DNA of 48,692 nt from Amoeboaphelidium occidentale (Eukaryota; Aphelidiomycota; Aphelidea): contig JALGPX010000081.1 in assembly GCA_023515795.1 (NCBI GenBank), forward strand, positions 1-48,692. Direction: 5' to 3'. Position numbers and translations under genes: made by a program. Of the stretch, positions 31,122-42,600 are shown piece after piece. The notes beneath the pieces were generated by a model. That model made no database searches. It had not been told where the DNA came from and saw only the letters and a program-made list of their open reading frames with translations. The stretch's first letter is position 1. Each line of letters starts with the position of its first letter.

Positions 31122-31461
31122 AATAATTAATTTAATAAAAAGTTCTTGCTTCAATTCTTTCCGGCTGGAGTTGGATCAATGTTGGAGTTCTCTATTGCAG
31201 GTGGCGAGTACTGTGGCGGTGGTGAAGAAAAATCAACGACANCTTCCATTAACTCCAATGAATACTCAACAACAACAACAACAACAATCTTTGAACAAGA
31301 AGAGGAAGGTTTCATTAATTGAAAAGTTTATCAAAGTTTGAAATAATTAATTTAATAAAAAGTTCTTGCTTCAATTCTTTGCGGTTGGAGTTGGATCAAT
31401 GTTGGAGTTCTCTATTGCAGGTGGCGAGTACTGTGGCGGTGGTGAAGAAAAATCAACGACA
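31020..31461. repeat. Contig overlap 5, joined by n at 31242
   Basis: 31020-31241 and 31243-31461 both hold the 3' end of the Hop1-like gene and the last codons of the convergent four-helix membrane protein. Differences: CAA repeat length plus a few substitutions. Confidence 0.85.
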
Positions 31462-32015
31462 ACGTGTCTAGTTGCAGTTGCAGGTGCAGGGACAGAATTG
31501 TTGTTTCCTCGTCTCTTCATGCTCAAACTACTGATGGCCAAGAACGTGTTAAAACCAATTGCAATCTTGAAACCACCAACTACCAACACGATCAAACCAT
31601 ATGGCAGCAAAGTGATGATAAACAGTATTAAACAGAATATGCTTTCGCCTATCAATGTAAGCAACAAAAGTCCAGATGCAGACTGAAGAGGAGGCTGTTC
31701 GCTTTGAACAGCATTAATCGCTAAAACATACGAAATTATTGCGATAATATTCAATGCAAGAACATTAATCCCAACAACAATGCAGATGATCAGCACGATT
31801 ACCGATGCTACCAAACCAACTAGCGGTAACATCACTGCGGCTTTGTCAATAGACATGCCACAAATACGTTCTGAGTAACATTCTAGGCAAAATGATCCTT
31901 TTGAACCTTTACCGTCCTCTCTGTTGGTTGTAAGAGCGCTGCACCGGTTCACGCACGGTCCAGGAGGACTGCGAGTAGATGGTCGTTGTAGATGAGGGTT
32001 TTGAGGTGATGCCAT
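31371..32015 (-). CDS. Four-transmembrane protein with PPxY tail (LAPTM4-like), copy A
   Basis: 214 residues from ATG 32015 (an ATG at 32072 would add 19). Four hydrophobic helices lie between a cysteine-containing N-terminus and a proline-rich tail with PPPQYSPP, a PPxY motif. It is the most divergent of three tandem paralogs. The plan (N-terminal Cys cluster, four helices, C-terminal PPxY) is that of LAPTM4 lysosomal proteins, whose PPxY motifs recruit Nedd4-type ligases. A possible 30-nt in-frame intron with GTAAAG at the start and GCCTAG at the end lies in the Cys region; splicing it out would bring the Cys spacing closer to the paralogs, but I am not sure of it. Confidence 0.6.
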   Translation of the reverse strand: MASPQNPHLQRPSTRSPPGPCVNRCSALTTNREDGKGSKGSFCLECYSERICGMSIDKAAVMLPLVGLVASVIVLIICIVVGINVLALNIIAIISYVLAINAVQSEQPPLQSASGLLLLTLIGESIFCLILFIITLLPYGLIVLVVGGFKIAIGFNTFLAISSLSMKRRGNNNSVPAPATATRHVVVDFSSPPPQYSPPAIENSNIDPTPTAKN

Positions 32016-32151
32016 CTGAATATCAAGATGCACAGTTGAAAAATACTCCGAATCATTCAGTCTATAGATCATTCATCAGGAACTCGACACCTGATTCGAT
32101 CCAAAAGTTGCAACATAAAATTCCGTTTATTTCGAAGCCCTTGCCATTGGT

Positions 32152-32787
32152 TTAAGCATATGGGGGTGGCTGTTGTTGTTGCTGCATAACTGAATTCTTT
32201 GCAACAACTGTTGGCAGTACACTCTGCACAATCAGCGCAGAGTTAATAGTATCCATTAATTCCTTTCCATAAGAATTCATTGTAGTAAAAGAATAGTATA
32301 ATAGAAAAGTACCAATTACTGCCAATACTAACGATAAAATCAAACGTTCAACCAATATCTGAAACACTGGAGAGACTTGACTGAGATTAACCCATGTAAT
32401 CAAAGCAATACCAATTATAACCGTATAAATGGTAGCAAGGATTGCAAATACCAAAAAAGTAATACCAATACCTTTTGTTAAACCAGGATTTCTAACATAT
32501 GTAGCATGCAATCCAATCATGTATAGGATAGCCAGAATGAAACCAGGCACAGCATCCACTACAGACAGTTGAAACAATTGAATGAACGAGAATACTATAA
32601 AGTATAGAATCCCAAATGAATTGATAAATATGCTACCATTCCTCAAAGGATAACCACAGCAAAATGTAGTATATGCGCAAGAATCGCAGCAACCACCTGA
32701 AGATCTCACGACAGAATGACCATTAGCATCAACGACAATCACCTGAACACCAGGTGGCGCACTAGCCTGAGGATACTGATTGTTCAT
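32152..32787 (-). CDS. Four-transmembrane protein with PPxY tail (LAPTM4-like), copy B
   Basis: 211 residues, ATG at 32787. The N-terminus has a cysteine cluster (GCCDSCAYTTFCCGYPLRNG) just before the first of four helices, comparable with the CCGCC-x(3)-RTG segment that opens the first helix of LAPTM4 proteins. The C-terminus ends QQQQPPPYA, a PPxY motif. A late endosome/lysosome location is inferred from this resemblance. Copies B and C share the CCDSC-x(5)-C-x-PLR-x-GS pattern and must be paralogs. Confidence 0.65.
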   Translation of the reverse strand: MNNQYPQASAPPGVQVIVVDANGHSVVRSSGGCCDSCAYTTFCCGYPLRNGSIFINSFGILYFIVFSFIQLFQLSVVDAVPGFILAILYMIGLHATYVRNPGLTKGIGITFLVFAILATIYTVIIGIALITWVNLSQVSPVFQILVERLILSLVLAVIGTFLLYYSFTTMNSYGKELMDTINSALIVQSVLPTVVAKNSVMQQQQQPPPYA

Positions 32788-32946
32788 TCAATTAGATTTA
32801 GAAAAAGTCAAGGATAATTTCGACATCATACGCCTGAATGACTAAAACTATAATTAGAATCCTCTCGATCGAATCAAACCACGCTAAAAACACAAATGAT
32901 TTTCCTAATAGATCCTTCTTGAAGAAACAGTCGTATATTAACCCCT

Positions 32947-33558
32947 TTAATGTTTGCGTACTTCTACCACAGTCGATAATCCACCATCCAACCCAGCAGC
33001 TCTCCGTGCATCCTGATCAAATATCTCTTTTGCATATGAATTTACCACAGAAAAGACTGTAATTAGTAAAGGACAAAGAATAAATGTCATTATAAAAACC
33101 GTCAACATATAATGAGCCCTATCAATAGCAGCTTGACCACCACCACCACCACCTTCAGAGAATCCAAATGTCAGAAATGCAGAAATCAGTGCCAATAACC
33201 CAGCATAACCCAAAGACAAAATACCAACCACCAGAGCAATTATACCAACAATCCTTAAACCCATAGAATTCCTACTAATTGCAGCAAAGTATAAGCCAAC
33301 ACTCAAAAGTATTAAAAGTAATATCCCTGGAACTACAAAAGGAACAAAGTTGGGATATGCGATACCCGATAGAATAGTATAAATCAGACAATAAACCCAT
33401 GCGACACCAAGAACAACAATTGAACCCAATCTCAAAGGCATACAATAACAGAATACCAAGCAAGCACAAGAATCACAGCAACCATAATTAGGCAATCTCA
33501 GAGAAATAATGATCTTCTCAGGAGCTAAAGGAGGAGCAGAAGGATTGACTGTAGTCAT
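32947..33558 (-). CDS. Four-transmembrane protein (LAPTM4-like), copy C
   Basis: 203 residues, ATG at 33558. It opens with NPSAPPLAPEK, then GCCDSCACLVFCYCMPLRLG and four hydrophobic helices with a glycine run in the loop before helix four. Unlike copies A and B it has no PPxY motif; the tail ends VVEVRKH. It is head to head with the giant Tom1-like gene, only 89 bp apart. Confidence 0.62.
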   Translation of the reverse strand: MTTVNPSAPPLAPEKIIISLRLPNYGCCDSCACLVFCYCMPLRLGSIVVLGVAWVYCLIYTILSGIAYPNFVPFVVPGILLLILLSVGLYFAAISRNSMGLRIVGIIALVVGILSLGYAGLLALISAFLTFGFSEGGGGGGQAAIDRAHYMLTVFIMTFILCPLLITVFSVVNSYAKEIFDQDARRAAGLDGGLSTVVEVRKH

Positions 33559-33601
33559 CTCTTAGATTTATAAATAGGATCATAGTTAAGAGAGGTGAAT
33601 G

Positions 33602-33628
33602 ACACACACACACACACACACACACACT
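33602..33628. repeat. AC dinucleotide microsatellite in a bidirectional promoter
   Basis: About 13 AC units fill a third of the 89-bp space between the copy C membrane-protein gene and the Tom1-like gene. It is the only long dinucleotide run I noticed in the window. Confidence 0.9.
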
Positions 33629-33647
33629 CTATAAAGAATCTCCAATC

Positions 33648-36600
33648 ATGCCAATCACAATCAAACACAAAAATCTTTCTCTTCTTTCTTTCCTAAAAAT
33701 GAAAATAATTACTCCCAACCAACAACAACAACAACAACAACACTTGAAATTAAAACATTCAGAGTGTCCAGAAAGAATTAAACTGTTAATCCAGTCAATC
33801 CTAACAACAAAGGAAGACTCATCCACTGTAGAGGAAAACATTTTACAGTTTCTTTTAGATTCAAAGGGAGACTTTATGAATTTACCAAAGACTGATTTAA
33901 TCCATTACACTGAATTATTGAATGTAATTGATGAGTCATTATCAACACAATCAAAAGATGAGTCATCACTTTTACCTTTACTCCAATTCACAAGATTACT
34001 ATTGGAGAATTCATTGAATAGAAGTTGTTATAATAGTAAAGAAGAATTATTACAATTATTAAAAACAAGTAAAAATATTAAAGTTTGTGTGGAAGTACTG
34101 AGAATTTTTATTGCATTATTTGGCACACCTTCTTCTACTTCTACTTCTACAGGAGGAAATAGTAATGGAAAGAAGAATTTACTTCAATTTAGAAAGGAAT
34201 TAGAATCTGTAGTGATTGAATTATTAAATTGTTATAATACTAATGATCCCTTTACTTCTATTGATGGTGTTGTATACAAGTTCTATTCAGATGATGATTC
34301 AAAGTACATTTCTACTCCTCTCTCTTCTACTACTACCACTTCAAATGATGGTGATGATGATGATGATGGTGATGATGATGTAGTTAAGAAAGAAAGTGTT
34401 AATTACTTGCATTGTAATATTATAACAGAATATTTGAAGAAGGAATCTATAAATAGCACAGAATTTGTTTTTGGAGAATTGGCTACTTTGAAATTAGTAT
34501 TACTACAATTGTTCTTATTACTCCTCCTAAACAAATCATCTACTTCTACTTTATCATCAGCTGAACAAAAGATTGAAAAGTATATATTCACTCCTAATCC
34601 CAATTTATTGCAATATTTGAAGACACAAGGGTTTTCTTCTTCTTCTTCTTCTTCTTCTTCTTCTTCTGTTTCTATGACTTCAATTGAGTGTGTTAATGTT
34701 CTGAGTTGTTTGTTGCAGTTTCCCAGATTGAAGGAATCTAATGGTATTCTGTCACTATTGAATATTCATTCTACACATCACAATTTATTAACATTTACTC
34801 TAAACTCTGAATTTCTATCTGCTGATTCGAGTCAAGATGGTGACATGAAGAGGGCAAAGTATGTGGATTCAGTGGTGCATTTGATTCTGTCTCTTGTGGT
34901 TGCTTATGGGAATAGTGGTCCTAGTGGTGGTGGTGGAGGTGGTTCTAGTTCTGGTGGTTCTAATTCTAATGTATTGTTGAATAGTGGTTTATTGGAATTA
35001 TTGTTAAAGATTATCAAGGAGTTTTCCCTACCTTCAAGTAAAGAAGTCTTTTATCGCACTTTGGGTAAATGTGTTGGTAATTTGGATGCTATATTGTATG
35101 CTCTAAAGAATTCATTGGGTGTATTCATGGAAGCAGGAGGATTAGAATTGGTATTGGGCAAATTGAAGAGTGTTGTTCTGAGTGAAGAAGATACAAAGGA
35201 GAAGAGTGTGGAGGAGATTGGGTTTGTCAAGAATGTATTGAAATTGTTGTTGCATTTAATGACTACGAATTCCAATGATCGATTAATTAGGAATTTACTA
35301 GAAAGTTGTTTAGTAGTTGCAACAACTGAGAAAGGAGGAGTTTTAAGGGTTGTGATGGAAAATCGTTCTATGTATGGTAATCAATCTGTTGCAATCTGTT
35401 TGAATATTATGGCTACTTTTCTGCATGAGGATCCATCGTGTTTTTCCTTGTTGGCAGAAAAGGGTTTGGTTGAATTGTTTGTGTTTAAGGAAATGTTATC
35501 ATATCTCAGAGAGAGTGGGAATGGTGATTTATTGGGTGCAATTGTGTATTTGATTGGAGCATTGTGTTTGCAAGAACGTGGAATGGAAATGATTCAAAAA
35601 CAGAATCCATTTGATGAGTTTGTTGTGCAAATGTTTACTCTAATCTGTTCTCCTTCCAACTCTTTTAACTCAAACCTAAAGAAGGAGCTCCAAAAGAGTT
35701 TGATTGTTGATGATTTGGCTTCGTTCTTGGGGAATGCATTTGATGAATTGATGAGACATCATCCACAATTGAAGGATGTTATAATGAAGGCAGTCTATAA
35801 GTTGGTGCAGCGAGTAGCAGAGATTGGATCAACTTTTAAAGTTGCAGAGAATGTTGTTGGTAAGGTTTTGGTTGAAGATGAGGAAAAAAGACCGTTTGAA
35901 TTGCATACAAGGGATTCACCTCCTAATGGTGACTTGAAGGAATATCCAATTATACTATTGATTGATCAAGTTTCCAGATTCTTGGAAGGAATATTTCAAA
36001 CTACTTCACATGCAGAGTACTTTTTGAGCAAATTTGATGAACCATTAGAAGTTCTCTTCTCTTGGTACAGATTTCCAACGATTCCTTATGATTTCGCACA
36101 AACATCTGCTTCATATAATATGTCGCATGTATTCAGAGAGTTGAGTGAAGTACCTAATGGTGGAAGATTAAGAGTATTAAAGTTGATTATTACAGGATTA
36201 GAGAATCAATATGACAAGATTAAAGTGTTGATTAACAATGGTGAAGCAGGAGCAGAAGAAGGAGGAGGACGGAATGAAGAGGGGAAAAATCAGTCGGTGA
36301 TTGCTACTCATTTTACTACTTTTGAATTGAAAGAGGATATAACTCCTGATGTCCAGCAAGTATTCAGAGACTTTATTATTTATCACTCTTACTTGGGATT
36401 ACTGTCTGATTTATACTCTAGTCCAGTTTATGCAGCAAAGACAATGAGTGATTTACCTTCATTGGTACAATTATTGTCTGGGAAATTGCATGTTTTGCAA
36501 CAATTGTTCTCCGTATACAGAATGTGTGCACTGGAATCTTTGTATTTGAAGCATGTCTTTGCTCAACAAGATTCTGCTACTGCCGCATTAAAACTGAAGA

Positions 36601-39600
36601 ATGTAAAGTATTGGAAATTTTTGTTGTCACAAACAACAGGATTTGTTGCTCCGACATTGCAAGGAATCGCGAATATTATTGTACCAAAGAAATTGCCTTC
36701 AGTTGATTTTGACAAGAAGGAGTACTTGAAGAGTGTAGAATCAGTTGCCTCAGAGCTGATTAAAGGATTGAAGGAGAATTTCAGTTCAGAAAGGAAACCA
36801 CAAGAACCTTTGTCTTTGAAGTATCATTATCTTCACATTTGTGTAGAATTGGTTAATACTCTGATTACAGATGAAAGGAATCCAAGCTTATTGATTGTTT
36901 GTATGGTTGAAGCTTTTGGGAAGGAAGAAGGCTTGGATCTTTTGTTGAAATTGACTGATGAATTGGTATTGCAAGATTTGCCTCAAGAACCACACTGTGA
37001 TCGTGCATATTCTTGTTTGGAATCTATCCTAAACATCTTTATGATTCTTGTTAATAACAAGTCGCTAACAGAACAGAATCATCATTTGTCTAATCTGAAC
37101 AATCTGACACAGACAAAATTTGATACCAAAGAATTCTTGGTAAATGTCCGTTACAAGATTCTTAATCATTTACTCAACACATTCTGGAACAAGAATGGAT
37201 TCCAGCATTTGTTGGATCTTCAAGAACTGACTACGACAAATGATACAGTGGCTGCTGTTGCTGGAAAGACTAATGAGAAAAAGATGTCTTGTATGAAAAA
37301 CATTATCAACATTGTGATTATTTGCATTAAAGCCGAGGGTGAAGATTTGCCTTTGAGTAAGAAACAAAAGGACTCTAAAGCTGCAGCTGTGAAACCTGGA
37401 GAAGATCGTATTAATCAACTGATTGATATGGGATTCAGTAGAGAAGTTGCAATTGAAGCTCTTAGAGAGAATGGAAACAGCGTCATGCGTGCTGCTGAAC
37501 AGTTGTTATTGAATCCTTCCTTGATGCCATCTTCTTCGGCTGCTGTTGCTGCTGCTGGTACTTCGGCCGCTACAACAACAGTTCCCGAATACCAAGAACC
37601 TCCAAAAGCATCTGGTGGCGAAGAAACTAGCACTGATGTTGTAATGGAGGATGCTGATTCTGTTGCATCGAATTTGAAGGTGTTGCGTGATAATCTTTTC
37701 AAGTTTATTATTCCTTATTCATTGAAAACATTCCTCGGAAGCACTGAAATGTTGGTTGTAGTCAAAGATTTATTCTTGAGTTTGATCAAGAAAGATCCAG
37801 AAAGTAAAACCAAGGAATTGTTGAATGAAATTGATTTGAGTGGCTTTCTAGCAAAGATTGCTTCTTCATTGAAGGGCAAAACTGCATTAGATCAGGCTGG
37901 AGTTAATAAGTTGCAATTGCTCAATTTGGTTCTATTCCACTCTGCTGCATCAACTCCACAGAACAACAACTTTTCCTTCATGATGCCTACAGAAAAGGTT
38001 GAGACTTTACCGGAATTAGCCAAGTATGTTTCTGATTCCGGAGCTGCTGAAAAGATGATTGAAATTATGCAGCAGGTTTCTGAAATTGATAATTTAGGCG
38101 AAGATTTCAACTTGAATGACTCCTTGTCTAATTGTTTCTTGTTGTTTGAATTCATTCTGGCAAAGAATGCTGAGCCAAAGAAGGTTCGAATGAACAAGAA
38201 GTTGTTGCAGAATTCAACTCCGTCTGCATTTAGTGGTGACGAAGAGGAAGAATTTGAAGGAAGTGGAATGGAACAAGACGAACACGATTATGACGTTGCC
38301 GGCACAAGCTCCGCGCAACAAACCTCTGATGTTAAACTGGACATGAAAGAATTGACTCGTCACATGTACAAGATTGTTAAAAGACTCAAAGACAAAGTAG
38401 AACAGAGTGAAAAGGAAGTCGATTCATTGAATAATTTGTACTTGTCATGCCTGCGTGTTCTTGTGATGATTTCCCGTGATCATTTGGATTTGAGTGCAGC
38501 GCCGTATGACGTTTTGGGACCATCCACGAAACTGTTAAAGAACGAAGTGATTATGGAATTCATATTCAATCGTCACTTGATTGACTCTAACGAAGAATTG
38601 CTGCAGTTGCTGTTCCATGAAGTGATTTACGGATACTTTGCTAATCGCTCTGACAGACCTTCATTGGAAATAAGAAATTTGATCAGTTTCTTTACTCCTT
38701 ACGTTATTCGTAGCCCTGAAGCGTTTGTTAATGCGGTGGTTGATTTGTGCAAGATGACAAAACCTTTGAAGTCATTCAGTCAAGCAAACAACTACTCTAT
38801 CAAGTTGCGTTCCGAGATGGACCCCGAGAAACCAGATAACAAAAAGTACATTTTCAAAATGACAGAATTCTTTTTGAAAAACAAGACATACTTCTTAGCA
38901 GTTATCGAGAGAATGCTGAAGGAAGCGTCTGTGGCTGCTGAATACAAGAAACCGATTGATCATTATTACTTCTGCTTCTGGTTGAAGACACTTATTGAAT
39001 TATTCCAGCGCTTCAATTCGGCTATTGAAATTTTGTTGGCTGAATCTTCGGTATTCAAGGATTTTACCAAAATGTTATTGAAAAAGAAACTGGCATATCC
39101 AGACTTGTCAAGATCAAACATTAATGCTAGCGACAAGGAGAAGACCAGACAAATCAATGAGTGCAAATGGTCGATTGTGTTTTTGAGTAACTTGAAGCTT
39201 GAATATCCTGGTAAGCCGAAGGATTCCATGGATGTCGCTGCCGACGTTGATACAGAGCCACAAATGCGCGAATTGGCAACATTCATCTTGAAATCAATAA
39301 TGGATGAGATCAAAGTTGTTATTGACACACGCCCTGCAAAATACCCAAATAAGTTGTTGGCGTTGGTTGATTTATTGAACAGATCGATGATCAACAATTT
39401 CATGAGTGCACCATTTCCTTCATCGAAATCCAGTCATGAGCACAATGCTTTGATGAATGCTTGCTTCGAACTTAAGATTGTTCCATTCATTGTTTCAACT
39501 ATTGTTTCCAATATTGATTATGAATATCCTGACATCAAGATTCTATTGGATGATGTGCTGATGTTGTTGAGCACTGCTTCCAGACATTTGAATAATTACT

Positions 39601-42600
39601 CAAGATTGCTAAACAAAGAAAAGGATCCTTTAGTTGATTCAAATAAGGTTTGTCTTACAGATTATTTCCGTTTAGATAAGGCTCCAGGAGATCTGGCTGC
39701 ACAGAAGGGTCGTTTTGGTTCAGCTTCTAACGATCAATTGATTAATAATTCTGCTTTGGGAATGATGTTCACTTCTACAACAAGTCACAGAAATGGTCCG
39801 TATTATGATGGTGGTGAGTACGATGATGAAGATGGTTATTATTACTCAGATGGTGAGAGTGATGACGATGATGACACTGGTTCTGATGATGATGGAATGG
39901 ATGATGATGACGATGATATGATGATGGATCCAGTTCTGATCGGACATGGTGATATTGAAATGGGTGATAATGTTAATGATCATGTTGTTATGATGGGTGG
40001 TGAAGATGATGACGAAGTTAGTGGATCTTCGATGGATGAAGATGATGAGAACGATTTTACTGATGTATCGCAAGAACAGGGTGATTCCATGGATCACTCT
40101 GATGAAGCTGGTCCTGATGGCAATGATAGAGACAGCGGCGAAGATGACGATATCGTTGTTCGTGGTGGTGCAATTGGTCCATTAGGTGCTGGCGATGAAG
40201 ATGACGAAAATGAAGATTTTTCAGATGATAGTGACAACGATTCTGAAGAAGAAGACCACGAAATCAACATTGAAGTTGTTCCGCAACCCGCTGGTAACGA
40301 AGAAAATGTTGTTCAAATTGAAGTTGTGCATGAAGACGGTAATCCTGGTGATGAAGCTGCTGGGGCTGCGGCTGCAAATGCAGGGAACGAAGAAGACTGG
40401 GAAGATGAAGAACAGTCTGAAGATTATGACGATGAAGAAGAGGAAGAAGACGAGTATGATTACGATGAGATGGAAGAATATGATGATGGAATTATTCGTA
40501 TTGCTCCTATGGGTGAAAGAGGTTTATTAATTGGGCGTCAAATGATGGGAGGAAGAGGTTCCAACAGAAGAAGACGTCGTCGTATTCGCCGTAATATGAA
40601 TGATGGTCGTTTCTTGAACCCAGGAGAAGATAACGCCCTGCCTATGTTCCTGAGAATGAATAACGCTCAGTTGATTGATGACGACTTTTTGAGACATGGA
40701 GCCATGCTTGATGTCAACAATGAATCAGCTGCTGCAATGTTGCCACCTTTAATGTGGGAAGATATGCGCCGCGCTACTGGAGGAGAAGCCACCGGTAATT
40801 CAGCAGCAGATGCCACTAGAAATCAGTGTGCATTTTTAGCAGACACAGTTGGTGCACATCCACAATTGACGCCAAACAGAAGTGCTTCAACTGGTGGTCG
40901 TACACTTTCAAGACAACCAATGAGCCCTTCATCTGGTGATGCTTTACAAATGCTTGAAGAAATGTTCCAACTGAACCACAGCAGTGGAATTGTCCGTATG
41001 AACATTGAAGCTGATGGGACAGGAAGCGCTGCTATTGAAAGAGCTCCTGATGCTTCAAATGACAATGCCGGAATCGCCGTTGGCAGTGGAATGGCTCATG
41101 TTTTAAGAAGATCTATTGCTAGTCAGGGAAGTTCGCAACCTCCAAAGTCTGCTGCAGTTCCTCCTGCTGAAATCAATTATTCTTTATTGACAGATCAGAG
41201 AGGGACTCGTCCTGTAGATTTGTATAATCAAGAATGCAGAATCTTTTATAATGTGGTCACGAACAATTCATCTGCTTCAAGAATGAATGATGCAGCTATG
41301 AGAGTGAAGAATGAAATATTCAACAGACTTCAACCTGAAGCACTGAAAGATGAAGAAGAGGAATTAAAAAAGAAGAAAGAAAAGGAGGAAGAAGAACGCA
41401 AAATGAAGGAAGAGGAAGCTGCAAAGAAGAGGGAAGAAGAAGCAGCTAAGAAGAAAGCCCTTGAGGCTGCAGAGCCTCCAAAAGAGGAAGCAGAGCCATC
41501 AATTAGTCAAGAGCAAGATACCGCACAAGCTAGCTCCGCAGCACAGCCTCCTGCAGCTGAAGCTCCTGCAAATCCTAATACTGTGACAATTTTTGGCACA
41601 CCGATTGACTTGACCAACACTGGCATAGATCCAACTTTCCTTGAAGCTTTACCTGACGATTTGAGAACAGAAGTATTGATTCAACATTTACGCCAACAAG
41701 ATATGGGAGTTTCTAATGCTTCTGGATCTTTTCCACCAGGTGCATCCTTTCTTGGTCCGAATTTCCTTGCAAACAATATCACTCATGAATTCCTTGAAGC
41801 CCTACCAGAAGATATAAGAGAAGAAATTATTCAACAAGAAGAATTGGAGAGACAAAGACAACAAGGAACTGCTGGTGCTGTTGGCGGTAACCCATTGAAT
41901 TTGGGGTCTGTTGGATTGGGTAACAATCTTGCGAATGAATTATTGCGCCAAATGGAAATGATGATACCAGGTTTTGCAGGACAAGGGGATGGTCCTGGAG
42001 CACAATTGTTGAATGCCCTCATTGGTACAGCTCAAGCAGGAAATGGTCAAGCTGTTTTAGACATTCAGATTGCTGGCCGCGATAGAACTGATGGAGCCTC
42101 TATAACATTGAAGAAAGAACCTAAAGATGAAAAGCCACAAGCAGAGCCTTTGCCTTTGGTAGATTCTGATGCATTATCTATAATTCTACAGTTGCTATTG
42201 CATCCTAATTCCCTGCCACGCAAACAATCATTGAACGAACTATTGTACTGCTTTATTCTGAATTCAACTTCACGTGCTGAACTTTTAACGACGCTTTTAA
42301 CAATCATTTATATAGTTCTAACTCACAACCACAGTGGTACGATCAACAAGTTTTTGAAGTCGTTCTTCCAACATGCTGGAATGTACAAGAGAGTTTCTGC
42401 TGAGTTTGCTACTTTTATGAACAAGTATACAACGACTCCTGCAACTTTGACTCAGATTGTTCAAAAGTGCTTTGATATCTTAACGTATCTGACAAAGAAT
42501 GAGTTTGTTCCTAAATATTTCCTATGTTATGATGCTTCATCAAACACGATGGTTTCACCTGTTTCAGCATCCTCTCCTCCGAGAAAGAGAAAAGATAAGC

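Noticed and set aside
30146-31341. Separate small genes at the two ends of the Hop1-like frame
   Set aside because: They are pieces of the same gene on either side of the joins at 30200 and 31242.
39846-40530. Overlapping frames rich in Ile, His, Met and Lys in the acidic part of the Tom1-like gene
   Set aside because: They result from reading GAT/GAA-rich repeats in other frames.
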